Positions 1 through 8,237 of a stretch of DNA of 64,000 nucleotides are shown here, in pieces (position 1 is the first letter of the stretch; the number at the start of each line of letters is the position of its first letter). Source of the stretch: Fibrobacter sp. (GTDB lineage Bacteria; Fibrobacterota; Fibrobacteria; Fibrobacterales; Fibrobacteraceae). Both the position numbers and the translations under genes were made by a program. The notes under the pieces are model-generated. The model did no database searches. It was not told the DNA's origin and was given only the letters and a program-made list of their open reading frames with translations. The stretch lies in the NCBI GenBank assembly GCA_017649565.1, contig JAGCGO010000066.1:1-64000 (forward strand). The letters are read 5' to 3'.

Positions 1-110
1 CACTAAGCACATCTCCGATTCCTTCAAGCTGCCCGGCGGCCTCTCGGGCCTCCGTCCCTCTCGCGTTCGGCCGTTCAGGCGTCTCGTTCGTGGGTGAGGC
101 CAATTATAGA
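1..110. other. Unassigned G+C-rich edge sequence
   Basis: The first ~110 bases are G+C-rich, with short self-complementary stretches, and change abruptly at about position 110 to a T-rich tract (131-171). No start codon or recognisable domain is present. It could be the tail of a feature that begins before the window. From 110 to 251 I see only AT-rich DNA downstream of the leftward symporter gene and no clear terminator. Confidence 0.25.
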
Positions 111-251
111 ATTTTCAGGGAGAATGTCAAGGGGTTTTTTGAAAAAAATTCATTTTTTTTAATTTTTTTTGAATTGACGGGATACATTCCACGTTATATC
201 CCACTTATCAACATATTGTCAACGTTTGGCGTTTTTATTCGCATTTCTGCA

Positions 252-1601
252 TTATTTGGAAACACGGCCAATCGCCAATATAATAGCGTTCACGACGAAG
301 GCGGCAACCATTAATATATCGCCCGTGTGCGCACCAAGCGCCCCAGGCAAGGCAGGACAAAGTTTTCCTGCCAAAGCAAGCGCGCCGCCCACGACAATTG
401 CCGCCGCTACAAACTTCGGTTTCGCCTTGAGCCCGAGAAGCCCCCACAATACAGGAACTGTAAAAGCTCCCGCATATACAGCGAGCGCGAGCAGCAGCGT
501 GCCGATGATATCGGTAAACACAAGCGCAAGCAGCAGCGCCACAATTCCGTTCAGCAGTATAGTAATGCGGATCCCGCAAAGATTCCCGTCGCGGCCCCTC
601 TGCGTCATTCTGTACAAAATAACCGAACTGCTGAGAAGCGTCGTATCGGCACTGCTCAGCACAACGCTCAACAGCGCAAGCGCAATCAAGGGAATCAGCA
701 CCGGAGGCAATACGTTGTCTGCAATCGCTGTAATGCGGGCCCCCTGTGCACCATCGAGACTCACGCCGTACACCGCCAAGAAGCCGATAACAAAAGCCAC
801 AGGGACAAGGACAGCCGCCGCAATCGCAACAGACTTCTTCGCCGTCGCGGCATCCTTCGCACAGAACATGCGGCTGAAGATATCGGGCCCTGCCGTATAT
901 GTCGTGCCGTAAGTGAGAATCAGCAGGAACAAATCAAACGGGGTGAAGTTCGCGTTGAAAGGGAACGCAGGCGCACCGCGCAAAGTGTCCGATATGGAAA
1001 GCAGACCGCCTTCAGGGCCGCCCACGTAAATTGCAAACGCAGCAATGACAGCAAGCCCAAGAATAATCAGGCATGCCTGAAGGAAATCCGTCCGCAAGAT
1101 AGAATGCTGCCCGCCCGCAAGCGTATAGCCCGTAAATACCGCCGCCGAAATGACCGCAGAGGTCGTATAGCCGAGCGGAACGAAAGTCATCAGAAGTTTC
1201 GCCGCCGCGATAATCTGCGCGGCGACAATACCTGTCCATGCGATAGGAATCACGAGGGACGCTACCAGACGCGGTCCCTTTCCGTACAAATTCTCTACCA
1301 AGTCAGGAAGCGTGTATCTCCCGTGATCGTAGGCACGCCCAGCAAACGGGATCAACGCCACAAGCCCAAGCGCACCCACGAGCATGAACCAGCTGGCGGC
1401 CCCGCCGAGCCTCGCACCGGAATCCACCGCACCAATAACAGCCGACCCACCAAGAATCGTCGCAACGAGGCTCCCTGCCACCGCCTTGGCCGACGCACCC
1501 TTGCGCGCCACGAAGAAACCCGGAATGTCCTTGACACGACGCGCACTGCGAATCGCGATCACCACAAGAAAAACGAGATAGACAAGTAATGCGATAGTCA
1601 T
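252..1601 (-). CDS. Sodium:solute symporter (SSS family)
   Basis: A 449-residue polytopic membrane protein of the sodium/solute symporter family, expected to couple sodium entry to uptake of a small solute across the inner membrane. Hydrophobic segments run along the whole length. The N-terminal part has the family-like pattern of a short first helix, a basic loop (RSARRVKDIPGFFVARKG) and a Gly/Ala-rich second helix; a later GGQHSILRTDFLQ stretch is also typical of the family. The substrate cannot be told. The open frame extends 20 codons further upstream to 1661, but that ATG lies inside the terminator hairpin of the preceding esterase gene, so the ATG at 1601 (MTIALLVYLVF) is chosen. No clear Shine-Dalgarno site precedes it. 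Family call is firm; start is probable. Confidence 0.85.
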   Translation of the reverse strand: MTIALLVYLVFLVVIAIRSARRVKDIPGFFVARKGASAKAVAGSLVATILGGSAVIGAVDSGARLGGAASWFMLVGALGLVALIPFAGRAYDHGRYTLPDLVENLYGKGPRLVASLVIPIAWTGIVAAQIIAAAKLLMTFVPLGYTTSAVISAAVFTGYTLAGGQHSILRTDFLQACLIILGLAVIAAFAIYVGGPEGGLLSISDTLRGAPAFPFNANFTPFDLFLLILTYGTTYTAGPDIFSRMFCAKDAATAKKSVAIAAAVLVPVAFVIGFLAVYGVSLDGAQGARITAIADNVLPPVLIPLIALALLSVVLSSADTTLLSSSVILYRMTQRGRDGNLCGIRITILLNGIVALLLALVFTDIIGTLLLALAVYAGAFTVPVLWGLLGLKAKPKFVAAAIVVGGALALAGKLCPALPGALGAHTGDILMVAAFVVNAIILAIGRVSK

Positions 1602-1642
1602 AATGCGATAATTTAATAAAGGATACCCGATAACGGTACCAT

Positions 1643-1676
1643 AAAAAAACAGCCCCTTCATTTAAAGAGGCTGTTT
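1643..1676 (-). terminator. Rho-independent terminator of the esterase gene
   Basis: On the minus strand AAACAGCCTCTTT and AAGGGGCTGTTT form a stem with one mismatch, around a short loop, followed by a run of T. It lies 29 bases after the esterase stop codon and separates that gene from the symporter. Confidence 0.75.
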
Positions 1677-1704
1677 ATGGTGGAGAATTAATTATGAAAG
1701 ATTT

Positions 1705-3255
1705 TTAGAACTGCTCAAAGAACTTATGGACTTCCTCGGGGACCCATGTGCCCTGCCAGTCCCAGCCGACGTTCATGTTGCCCGTGTCGTGGGCGGTCCA
1801 CTGGTGGCTACCGGGCCAGCTGCACCACTTGACGGGGAAGCGCGGGTTGACCGACTGGAAGTCATAGCACACGTGGCCGGTATTGCCCTTGATTTCTTCG
1901 GGAGTTTCCTTGATCGTATCGGTGAAGTCGCCGTTTTCGTCGTCCATGCTGTTCCTCTTGAGGATTCGCGGCAGGGCGCTGTTCTTGGCGCGGTTGTAGT
2001 CGCAGCGGTCGTCGTTCACGCCGTGCACGTTCATCCACGCGATAGGCAGTTCCTTCATGGCACTGCCTTCGGGCAGCCAGATGTTGTAATCGGCCACGGC
2101 GTAGGTGGCGGCGGCGCGGACGCGGTCCTGCATGTCCTGGGCCAGCGAGTAGCTGAACATAGCGCCGTAGCTGAATCCCGTGATGAACACGCGACTCGTA
2201 TCGATGCAATAGTTGTCGTTGAGGGCCGTAAGCGTCTGCGCGAAGAAATCGTGGTCGGCCTGGCCCTTGTTCCACAGACCTCCGATAGCATCCAGCGAGA
2301 CGAATATGTAATCGCCGTTCTTGTCGAGCACCTGCTGGCCGTAATACGGGGTCGGATGGTCGTAGTCAGCGGCATGGTGGACAAAGTCCTCACCGCTGCT
2401 GCCGTAGCAGTGCAGCGCGAAGAGCACCTTGTGCGGCTTGGTGTTGTCGTAGTTCTTGGGCAGCGTGATGAAGTATTTGCGTGAGTCGCTGCCGACCCTG
2501 ATTTCGAACTGGTCGCCGTTCTCGACGCTCTTGACCTTTTGCAGCGTAGATGCCTTGCCGCAGCCCTTGCTGGGCGTGGGGTCGTTGCCGAGCGCGTAGC
2601 CGAACTTGTATGTCGGTGCGGACTTCTTAAGTTTTACGTCAAGAGTCGTGTCGAGCGTACCGAGCGGCACCGTGAGCGTGTCAAAACCATCGGCGACAAA
2701 GCGGATTGCCTCGCCCTGGGCGGCAGCCTTCATGAGTGCGGCACTGCCTGCTTGCGAACCAACCGTACTGCTGTAATTGCCATCGGTCGTAAACCTGAAA
2801 TTCTGCCTTGCATTCCCCACAGAGACATGCGCGAAATACGTACCGCGGGCCTTGATATCCCTGCCCAGGTCATAAGAACCCGCACCGTGCAAGGTCTTCT
2901 TGAAAACCTGATGGCCCAGGGAGTTGAAAATCTTGACCTGTACCGGCGAAGCTCCGCTCTGCGCATAAGAAAGGACGCCGTTATTGACGCCGATGTACCC
3001 GACGGAGTTCTTGAAAGCCGACAGGATTGCCAAAGTGGGCGAATCCGTCGGAGCGACTTCGTCCTCGTGGATGGTAAATTTGCCCAGGTCGTCGGTCGTT
3101 GCGGTCTTGGCTTCCTTGAGGAGGCTTACCGAAGCCCCCTTAATGGCCGTGCCCTGGTCATCGGAAACGGTGCCCGATATGGTGTATGCAGATGCAAACC
3201 CGCAGAATGCGAAAATGCATGCCGCCGTAAAAAGATGGGGTGCTTTGCTGATCAT
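1705..3255 (-). CDS. Secreted esterase, PHB-depolymerase/feruloyl-esterase-like
   Basis: A 516-residue secreted alpha/beta-hydrolase. It starts with a signal peptide (MISKAPHLFTAACIFAFCGFASA). An Ig-like carboxypeptidase-regulatory-type domain follows (ISGTVSDDQGTAIKGASVSL), then a small beta-rich module resembling type-IX-secretion sorting domains (VKIFNSLGHQVF ... RGTYFAHVSVG), and from about residue 250 an esterase domain with LPKNYDNTKPHKVLFALHCYG, the nucleophile elbow GFSYG (Ser near residue 362) and a late GSHQWTAHD that should carry the catalytic His. This architecture suits esterases that remove feruloyl or acetyl groups from plant cell-wall polymers; the substrate is inferred. AAGGAG five bases before ATG 3255 fixes the start; a GTG six codons upstream is less likely. 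The sorting-like module is internal rather than C-terminal, which is unusual. Confidence 0.8.
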   Translation of the reverse strand: MISKAPHLFTAACIFAFCGFASAYTISGTVSDDQGTAIKGASVSLLKEAKTATTDDLGKFTIHEDEVAPTDSPTLAILSAFKNSVGYIGVNNGVLSYAQSGASPVQVKIFNSLGHQVFKKTLHGAGSYDLGRDIKARGTYFAHVSVGNARQNFRFTTDGNYSSTVGSQAGSAALMKAAAQGEAIRFVADGFDTLTVPLGTLDTTLDVKLKKSAPTYKFGYALGNDPTPSKGCGKASTLQKVKSVENGDQFEIRVGSDSRKYFITLPKNYDNTKPHKVLFALHCYGSSGEDFVHHAADYDHPTPYYGQQVLDKNGDYIFVSLDAIGGLWNKGQADHDFFAQTLTALNDNYCIDTSRVFITGFSYGAMFSYSLAQDMQDRVRAAATYAVADYNIWLPEGSAMKELPIAWMNVHGVNDDRCDYNRAKNSALPRILKRNSMDDENGDFTDTIKETPEEIKGNTGHVCYDFQSVNPRFPVKWCSWPGSHQWTAHDTGNMNVGWDWQGTWVPEEVHKFFEQF

Positions 3256-3369
3256 TTGTACTCCTTTTTCCACAAACCCTTATTATTGATTAATCTAAAT
3301 CAAGATGTGGACAAAGTTACGCGACGAAGCACCCCGCGTATGGATGAATTGTCTATAAAGATATTTTTA

Positions 3370-4206
3370 CTATTCTATAACCATGCCGCAGCGCATTTGT
3401 TCAGCGCGGTCGCCCAAAACCTCGCGTAGGATTTCGTAGGCGCGGTTTCCGGTACAGTGCCCGGTGTAAATCTTCTGCACATCGAGTTCACGCAGCCGCT
3501 CAGCAAAGGCGCGCACGTCCCCATCTTTATAGCGAAATAAGTGAAAGCCGCCCAAAATGGCGTAAATTCGCTTATTTGGGAAGGTCGCCTCGATTTCTTT
3601 CACGATGTTGTCGGCACCGGCGTGGCTGCAGCTGTTCATGATGAAAAGGCCCCGTGGCGTGTCAAAGACCAGGCTCTGCTCGTGGTCAAAGCTGTCGTAG
3701 CGGTACGTGCCGTTTTCCTTGACACTCAGGTGCGCCCGCTCGCCAATACTTTCAAGCCCTGCGGTCTTGTGCGGTACCAGGTAGACATTCGGAGCGATCT
3801 GCATGTCGCCTTCGACATAGCGGATGCGGTCGGCAAAGCGCTTGAGCCATCCTTTGTGGATTCCGATGTACTCGTGGTAAGTCAGCTTGCCAAACAGCTT
3901 GTGCGCATGGTAGCAGTTCTCGGCGGCTCCCTCGCGCAGGTAAAAAGGCGCCGTCTTGTTGAGTGCAAAAAATCTGGCCATGCCGTTGCTGTGGTCGTAA
4001 TGGGCATGGCTCAAAATGCCGATGTCCACCTTCGAAAGGTCCACCCCCATAACGCCCGCGTTCTTTGCAAACAGGTGGGATGCGCCAGTGTCCAAAAGGT
4101 AGCGCTTGCCCTCGAACTCTACGTATACGGACAGCCCCCACTCGCCGAAGAGCTTGCGGGAGCAACAGCTGCCTTCAATATTGTCTATGAGGACCTGGAC
4201 CTTCAT
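3370..4206 (-). CDS. MBL-fold metallo-hydrolase
   Basis: A 278-residue cytoplasmic metallo-beta-lactamase-fold protein. The metal-binding signature HAHYDH (in LSHAHYDHSNG) is intact, as are downstream His residues in NSCSHAG and TGHCTG. The general shape resembles the subgroup annotated as 7,8-dihydropterin-6-methyl beta-ribofuranosylaminobenzene phosphate synthase-like proteins, but the substrate is not predictable. It is the last gene of a leftward operon, 12 bases after the expansin-like lipoprotein gene, with no Shine-Dalgarno of its own, so translation is probably coupled. Confidence 0.8.
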   Translation of the reverse strand: MKVQVLIDNIEGSCCSRKLFGEWGLSVYVEFEGKRYLLDTGASHLFAKNAGVMGVDLSKVDIGILSHAHYDHSNGMARFFALNKTAPFYLREGAAENCYHAHKLFGKLTYHEYIGIHKGWLKRFADRIRYVEGDMQIAPNVYLVPHKTAGLESIGERAHLSVKENGTYRYDSFDHEQSLVFDTPRGLFIMNSCSHAGADNIVKEIEATFPNKRIYAILGGFHLFRYKDGDVRAFAERLRELDVQKIYTGHCTGNRAYEILREVLGDRAEQMRCGMVIE

Positions 4207-4218
4207 GGCGCTACAAAG

Positions 4219-4863
4219 TTACTCGCAGTTAAGACAGGTCCATTCCACGATGCCGTCGCAGCCTTCCTTGGACCCGGAGAACTTTTCGCAGGTATAGCTT
4301 TCAACGTCGATGAGGAAGCCGAGCTGGCCCGCGTTCTGGGTGCAGCATCCGTCGCAGTCGCTGTCGGCGCACTTGTCGTAGACGACGGCGTCTATGGTGC
4401 GGCCGTTCTGGCGCAGCCTGAAGGTCTTCCCGTTGTACTTGTCCCAGTCCTTCTCGTGGATAGAGATGATATTATGTTCGCTGACCCACTGTTCGGTCTG
4501 CTGGCCTTCGATGCCCGCGAAGTAGCCCGCCCATTCGCAGCCGTTGTACTTGACGCACTCCTCGCTGCCGGGGTCCGGCCAGGAAATATACCAGGTCAGG
4601 TAAGCCTTGTTCCAGACGGTGTCGGCGGGAGCAGCTGCCGTGGTGGAACTGCTGGATTCAAGTATTGCAGAACTTTCGGGTGCCGCAGAAGACGGGTCAA
4701 CTGAACCCGCAGACGATACGGATTCACTTGACAATGCCGTCTCGCTCGATGCCGGCGTATTCCCTGCGTTCACATCTGTCGAGACGCTGCTGGAACTGCT
4801 GTCGGCGCAGGCAGCAAAAAAGACCAGGGACGAGAAAATACAGAAAAGAGAAAGGTTTTTCAT
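4219..4863 (-). CDS. Lipoprotein with expansin/RlpA-like double-psi beta-barrel
   Basis: A 214-residue lipoprotein. The signal peptide ends in a lipobox-like FFAAC (Cys about residue 19). A Ser/Ala/Pro-rich linker of about 60 residues follows, of the kind that spaces surface proteins from the membrane. The folded C-terminal ~130 residues show a double-psi beta-barrel pattern: LTWYISW at the start, GKTFRLRQNGRTIDAVVYDKC in the middle, then LGFLIDVESYTCEKF and GIVEWTC at the end. Eight or more Cys suggest disulfides. Such barrels are found in expansins, barwins and RlpA; a role in loosening plant cell wall or cutting peptidoglycan is inferred only. GGAG stands six bases before the ATG. It is 24 bases after the flavin reductase gene in the same operon. 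Confidence 0.7.
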   Translation of the reverse strand: MKNLSLFCIFSSLVFFAACADSSSSSVSTDVNAGNTPASSETALSSESVSSAGSVDPSSAAPESSAILESSSSTTAAAPADTVWNKAYLTWYISWPDPGSEECVKYNGCEWAGYFAGIEGQQTEQWVSEHNIISIHEKDWDKYNGKTFRLRQNGRTIDAVVYDKCADSDCDGCCTQNAGQLGFLIDVESYTCEKFSGSKEGCDGIVEWTCLNCE

Positions 4864-4887
4864 GAGATACTCCGTTTCAGCTGTGAG

Positions 4888-5451
4888 CTATGGGCAAAAG
4901 GTCTTCCCGTCGCTGAAGGCGTTGCCTACGCGGCGTTCCATCACATAGTAGCCGTGCCCTGCTGTGTCGTAGCACACCGGCGCGAGCTTTTCGACGGAGA
5001 GCTTGCCGTCGGCGTCCAGCACGGACTCGTCGGCAGTCACGTTCACGATCTCGCCGAGCAAAAGTTCGGATTCCTCGTCGTAGCTCACCATCTTGCATTC
5101 CAGCGTGAGCGGGAGCTCGGCAATCAGCGGGGCATCCACGTTTTCGCTCTTGACGGCGGTGAGGCCCGACTTTGCAAACTTGTCCGCGACCTTGTTGCCG
5201 CTAGTGACTCCGAGGTAGTCGATAGCCTTGATGTTCTTCGCTGTCGCCATGCTCACGGTGAACGCCTTGCGGGCAAGAATGTTCGGCATGGTCTTGTGGC
5301 TCTTGGCCACGTAGATAGCGATCTGGTTTGTATCGCTGACACTGCCCCAGGCGGCCACCATCGCGTTCGGGGTGCCGTCTTCGTTGTACGTCGCTATCAC
5401 GAGCGTGGGCTGGGGGTAAAGGTAGGTCTTGACTCCGAGATTCTTTCGCAT
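4888..5451 (-). CDS. Flavin reductase-like protein
   Basis: A 187-residue protein of the flavin reductase/FMN-binding split-barrel family. The N-terminal TYLYPQPTLVIATYNEDGTPNAMVAAWGSVSDTNQIAIYV segment is the typical FMN-binding opening, and LLGEIVNV matches the conserved later strand. Members reduce flavin with NAD(P)H or are flavoproteins of unknown partner. AAGGAG lies seven bases before the ATG. Placed 13 bases after the ABC-class ATPase gene, second in the four-gene leftward operon. Confidence 0.85.
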   Translation of the reverse strand: MRKNLGVKTYLYPQPTLVIATYNEDGTPNAMVAAWGSVSDTNQIAIYVAKSHKTMPNILARKAFTVSMATAKNIKAIDYLGVTSGNKVADKFAKSGLTAVKSENVDAPLIAELPLTLECKMVSYDEESELLLGEIVNVTADESVLDADGKLSVEKLAPVCYDTAGHGYYVMERRVGNAFSDGKTFCP

Positions 5452-5464
5452 GATTGTCTCCTTT

Positions 5465-7174
5465 TTATCGGCCTTCGCGGAGGCGGAAGGCGGCGCAGGC
5501 GATGTCCACTTCGCGCGGCAGACTCATCTCACGACTTAAGCCCTGCGGCAAGTTGCGGAATCCGACATTACGGATATTTTCGCACAGTTTGCCCGCAGCA
5601 GCCGAGACGCAGTCGCCATCCATGCTGTCGGCGTTGCTCGCCGCGTTCTGCAGAAGGTTCAAAAGCAAAAAGCCGGCGCCCAGGCGCTGCGACTTGTCCA
5701 CGAGCGTGTTGAGGCGCGAGGTGTCCGCGACGAGGAAGCCTATCTGCAGCAGGGAATCCCCGGAGAGCTTCACCTTCACCTGGCGCTCCACGGCGGAGGC
5801 GGGGCGTACGGACTTCTGCAGGGGCTGCATGTAGACCGCGAAGGCGCGGGGGGCGGGGAAAGAGGGAGGCAAGTTCGCTGAGCCTGCCGAAGCGGACTTG
5901 TCTGTTGCGTTCACTTCGGCAAGCTCAGTGAACTTTGCACATTCGGCTTTATAATTAGCCATGATAATGATGTTGTCGGCGAGGTCGAGGTAGTCGCCGC
6001 AGGCGCCCGCCACCAAAATAAAGCTGTATCCCGCCTGCGCAATTTCGCGGATGCGGTCGGTCAGCGGAATCAGAGGTTCGCGGTCGTCGCCCAGGAGCTT
6101 GCGGACGCGGATGTCGCGGATGAGGAAGTTCACCGCCGAGGAATCCTCGTCGATGAGGAACGTCCGCGAGCCCGCCTCGATGGCCTCGAGTAGGTTCGCG
6201 GCCTCGCTCGTAGAACCCGAGGCCGAAAGCGTAGTAAATTCCTTGGTACTCACGCCGCCCGGAAGGTCGCGCACGAACATCGAGAGGTCGGTAGCGCGCA
6301 CACTGCGCCCGTCCTCGACGCCGACGCGGAGCGCGGTCTCGTCCACGACGATTCCCTCGCGGCCGTCGCCCGGCACATGCGGGAACACGGAGCGCGTGAG
6401 CGCTTGCAGCAGCGTCGACTTTCCGTGGAAGGCGCCGCCCGTAATGACGGTGACGCCACGGGGGATTCCCATGCCGCGGATTTCGCGGCCGCAGACTTCA
6501 AGAGTCACCGCCATTTCCGGCGGCGCGACGAACGGCACCGCATCCTTGAGCGGAGCCTCGCTCAGGCCCGACGCCCGCGGCAGAACCGCCCCGTCGGGGA
6601 CAAACGCGCACAGGCCGCGGCCGTCCAGCTGTTCCAAAATCTCCTTGCGTTCGGCCAGAACACTGTAGTGCATCTCCAGTTGCCCGGCCCGTGCCGAATC
6701 GTTGTACAGGCTCGCCGAAACAAGGTCGGGCAGCACCATGGTCAAAATTTCGGCGGCGGCCTCCGACTCGATCTTGCGACCTTCGCCAGGAAGGCGCACT
6801 TGCAAGCAAACTCGCAGGTCCCCGTTGTCTACCCACAGGGAATTCCGCACCAGCATCTCAGGTCCCGGATTCTCGATGGCGACAGGCGCATTTTTCTCGG
6901 GAAAACGTTCCTGCACTACTGCGCTCAGACGACGCAGCAGAAAATCCGACAAGGCAAGGCGACGCTCGAAGGAGCTTCCCCATACAGGAGTGTACCCGAG
7001 TTTCTGCAAACTCGCCTTCAGCAGTACCCTAGATGCGGGGGCAAAGGGGTCACCCTGCACATGCAGGAATTCCAGTACAAAGTCACCAAAATCCCAAGAC
7101 TTTTCGGCAAGGGACTTGTACAGACCGTAATTTTTTCCGTTCAGGGCGCGAATTTTTTGGTAAAGAGCCTTCAT
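5465..7174 (-). CDS. Predicted ABC-class P-loop ATPase (PF09818-like)
   Basis: A 569-residue soluble ATPase of the 'predicted ATPase of the ABC class' family, whose cellular role is not established. The Walker A motif is GGAFHGKSTLLQAL (about residue 245) and the Walker B region is TFLIDEDSSAVNFLIRD (about 340), both characteristic of the family. The length matches the family. The stretch from about residue 415 to 435 (FTELAEV ... SAGSANL) is encoded by two inverted copies of a palindromic repeat (5873-5933) and looks like an in-frame insertion into a linker. First gene of the four-gene leftward operon. No Shine-Dalgarno precedes the ATG, and a heptanucleotide repeat array starts 20 bases upstream. 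Confidence 0.85.
   Translation of the reverse strand: MKALYQKIRALNGKNYGLYKSLAEKSWDFGDFVLEFLHVQGDPFAPASRVLLKASLQKLGYTPVWGSSFERRLALSDFLLRRLSAVVQERFPEKNAPVAIENPGPEMLVRNSLWVDNGDLRVCLQVRLPGEGRKIESEAAAEILTMVLPDLVSASLYNDSARAGQLEMHYSVLAERKEILEQLDGRGLCAFVPDGAVLPRASGLSEAPLKDAVPFVAPPEMAVTLEVCGREIRGMGIPRGVTVITGGAFHGKSTLLQALTRSVFPHVPGDGREGIVVDETALRVGVEDGRSVRATDLSMFVRDLPGGVSTKEFTTLSASGSTSEAANLLEAIEAGSRTFLIDEDSSAVNFLIRDIRVRKLLGDDREPLIPLTDRIREIAQAGYSFILVAGACGDYLDLADNIIIMANYKAECAKFTELAEVNATDKSASAGSANLPPSFPAPRAFAVYMQPLQKSVRPASAVERQVKVKLSGDSLLQIGFLVADTSRLNTLVDKSQRLGAGFLLLNLLQNAASNADSMDGDCVSAAAGKLCENIRNVGFRNLPQGLSREMSLPREVDIACAAFRLREGR
5873..5933. repeat. Inverted pair of REP-like palindromes inside a gene
   Basis: Copy 1 (5873-5897) and copy 2 (5909-5933) are 25-bp imperfect palindromes with the core TGAGCNTGCCGAAG, in opposite orientation and 11 bp apart; one is the reverse complement of the other at about 21 of 25 positions. 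Both are translated in frame in the ABC-class ATPase gene. A shorter relative lies in parB at 48637-48655. Confidence 0.7.
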
Positions 7175-7193
7175 GAAGAGGAAGATAGTAATT

Positions 7194-7326
7194 AGTGGTT
7201 AGGGGTTAGGATCTAGAGGCTAGGATCTAGGGGGGGGATGTTAGACGAGAGACGAGAGACGAGAGGGGAGAGGGGAGAGGGGAGAGATAGTGGTTAGTAA
7301 ACAGTAGGAGGTAGGAAGTAGGAAGA
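7194..7326. repeat. Heptanucleotide-phase repeat array 1
   Basis: Nineteen consecutive 7-bp words in one register fill this stretch between the ABC-class ATPase gene and the IS element. They include AGACGAG three times, AGGGGAG three times, AGGATCT twice, and single words such as AGTGGTT, AGGGGTT, AGGAGGT and AGGAAGT. Most begin with AG. No ORF or RNA is evident. From 7327 to 7378 the sequence is non-coding and ends in AAAAAAGGAGGTCCCCTCC, part of a palindrome broken by the IS. Confidence 0.85.
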
Positions 7327-7378
7327 TGTGCCCGCGTAGGCGCGTATCTCCTCTTGTTCTAAAAAAGGAGGTCCCCTC

Positions 7379-7383
7379 CCCGC
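7379..7383. repeat. Target-site duplication, left (CCCGC)
   Basis: CCCGC directly before the left end of the IS element; identical to 8801-8805. Confidence 0.75.
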
Positions 7384-7416
7384 TGAACTGACCCCAAAAA
7401 GTTGGACATTTTAAAA

Positions 7417-8211
7417 TTAGGATAAAAATGAGTTGCAGACTCGGTATTGCACCGGGCTCATTCCTTTTAACCGCAGTTTTATGCGATTATTATTGTAGTA
7501 TTCGATATATTTCCTTAACTCCTGTTTAAAATGTTCCATGTTCTTGAATGTGTTCGGGTAAAGGAGTTCCGACTTCATTATCCCGAAAAAATTTTCCATC
7601 ATGGCATTGTCTAGGCAATTACCCCGGCGACTCATGCTTTGGATAATGCCGTGCTGCTTGAGAGACATTTGGTAGTTGTAGTGCTGGTAATGCCATCCTT
7701 GATCGGAATGCAACACCAGGCCTTTCTTTATATCCCTGGTTGCATAGGCTTTTTCCAACATCTTCATGACCATATTGAGGTTTGGCCGGTCAGATAAAGT
7801 ATAGCACACGATTTCTCCGTTGTACATGTCCAATATCGGCGACAGGTAACACCAGCTTCCGTTGATGTCTACCTGTGTCACATCGGTGGTCCATTTCTGG
7901 TTTGGCGCAGTAGCGCTGAAGTTCCTGTTCAATATGTTCTTGGCGACCAGTCCTGTCTCCCCTCGATAGGAGTGGTACGAACAGCGCTTGCGAACATTTT
8001 TCAGGCATTCCTCTTTCATGAGTCTGTAGACAGTCTTGTGATTCACCTTGAACCCCTCGTTGCGAAGCTGCATCGTAATGCGACGATAACCGTACCGGCC
8101 TTTATTCTCCGCATGAACAGCCTTTATTCTCGCCCGTTCGGTTTCGTAGCGATCCGTTCTCTCTTGAATATGGTAATAGTAGGTAGAACGAGACAGACCG
8201 CTAGCTTTCAA
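7417..8211 (-). CDS. IS3-family transposase OrfB (DDE integrase domain)
   Basis: The catalytic part of the transposase, 264 residues from the first ATG. It carries an HTH_21-like start (SRSTYYYHIQERTDRYETERARIKAVHAENKGRYGYRRI) and the rve integrase core: WTTDVTQVDI with the first Asp, LHSDQGWHYQ with the second, and SRRGNCLDNAMMENFFGIMKSE with the Glu. The frame stays open upstream of this ATG to at least 8306 and is in the -1 phase relative to orfA, so the working protein is probably an OrfAB fusion made by frameshifting at the A7 run (8307-8313). Confidence 0.9.
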   Translation of the reverse strand: MKASGLSRSTYYYHIQERTDRYETERARIKAVHAENKGRYGYRRITMQLRNEGFKVNHKTVYRLMKEECLKNVRKRCSYHSYRGETGLVAKNILNRNFSATAPNQKWTTDVTQVDINGSWCYLSPILDMYNGEIVCYTLSDRPNLNMVMKMLEKAYATRDIKKGLVLHSDQGWHYQHYNYQMSLKQHGIIQSMSRRGNCLDNAMMENFFGIMKSELLYPNTFKNMEHFKQELRKYIEYYNNNRIKLRLKGMSPVQYRVCNSFLS

Positions 8212-8237
8212 CAGGTGTCTTAAGGCATGCTCGGAGC

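Noticed and set aside
7194-7326. CRISPR array
   Set aside because: Units are 7 bp with no spacers of constant length, and no cas genes are present.
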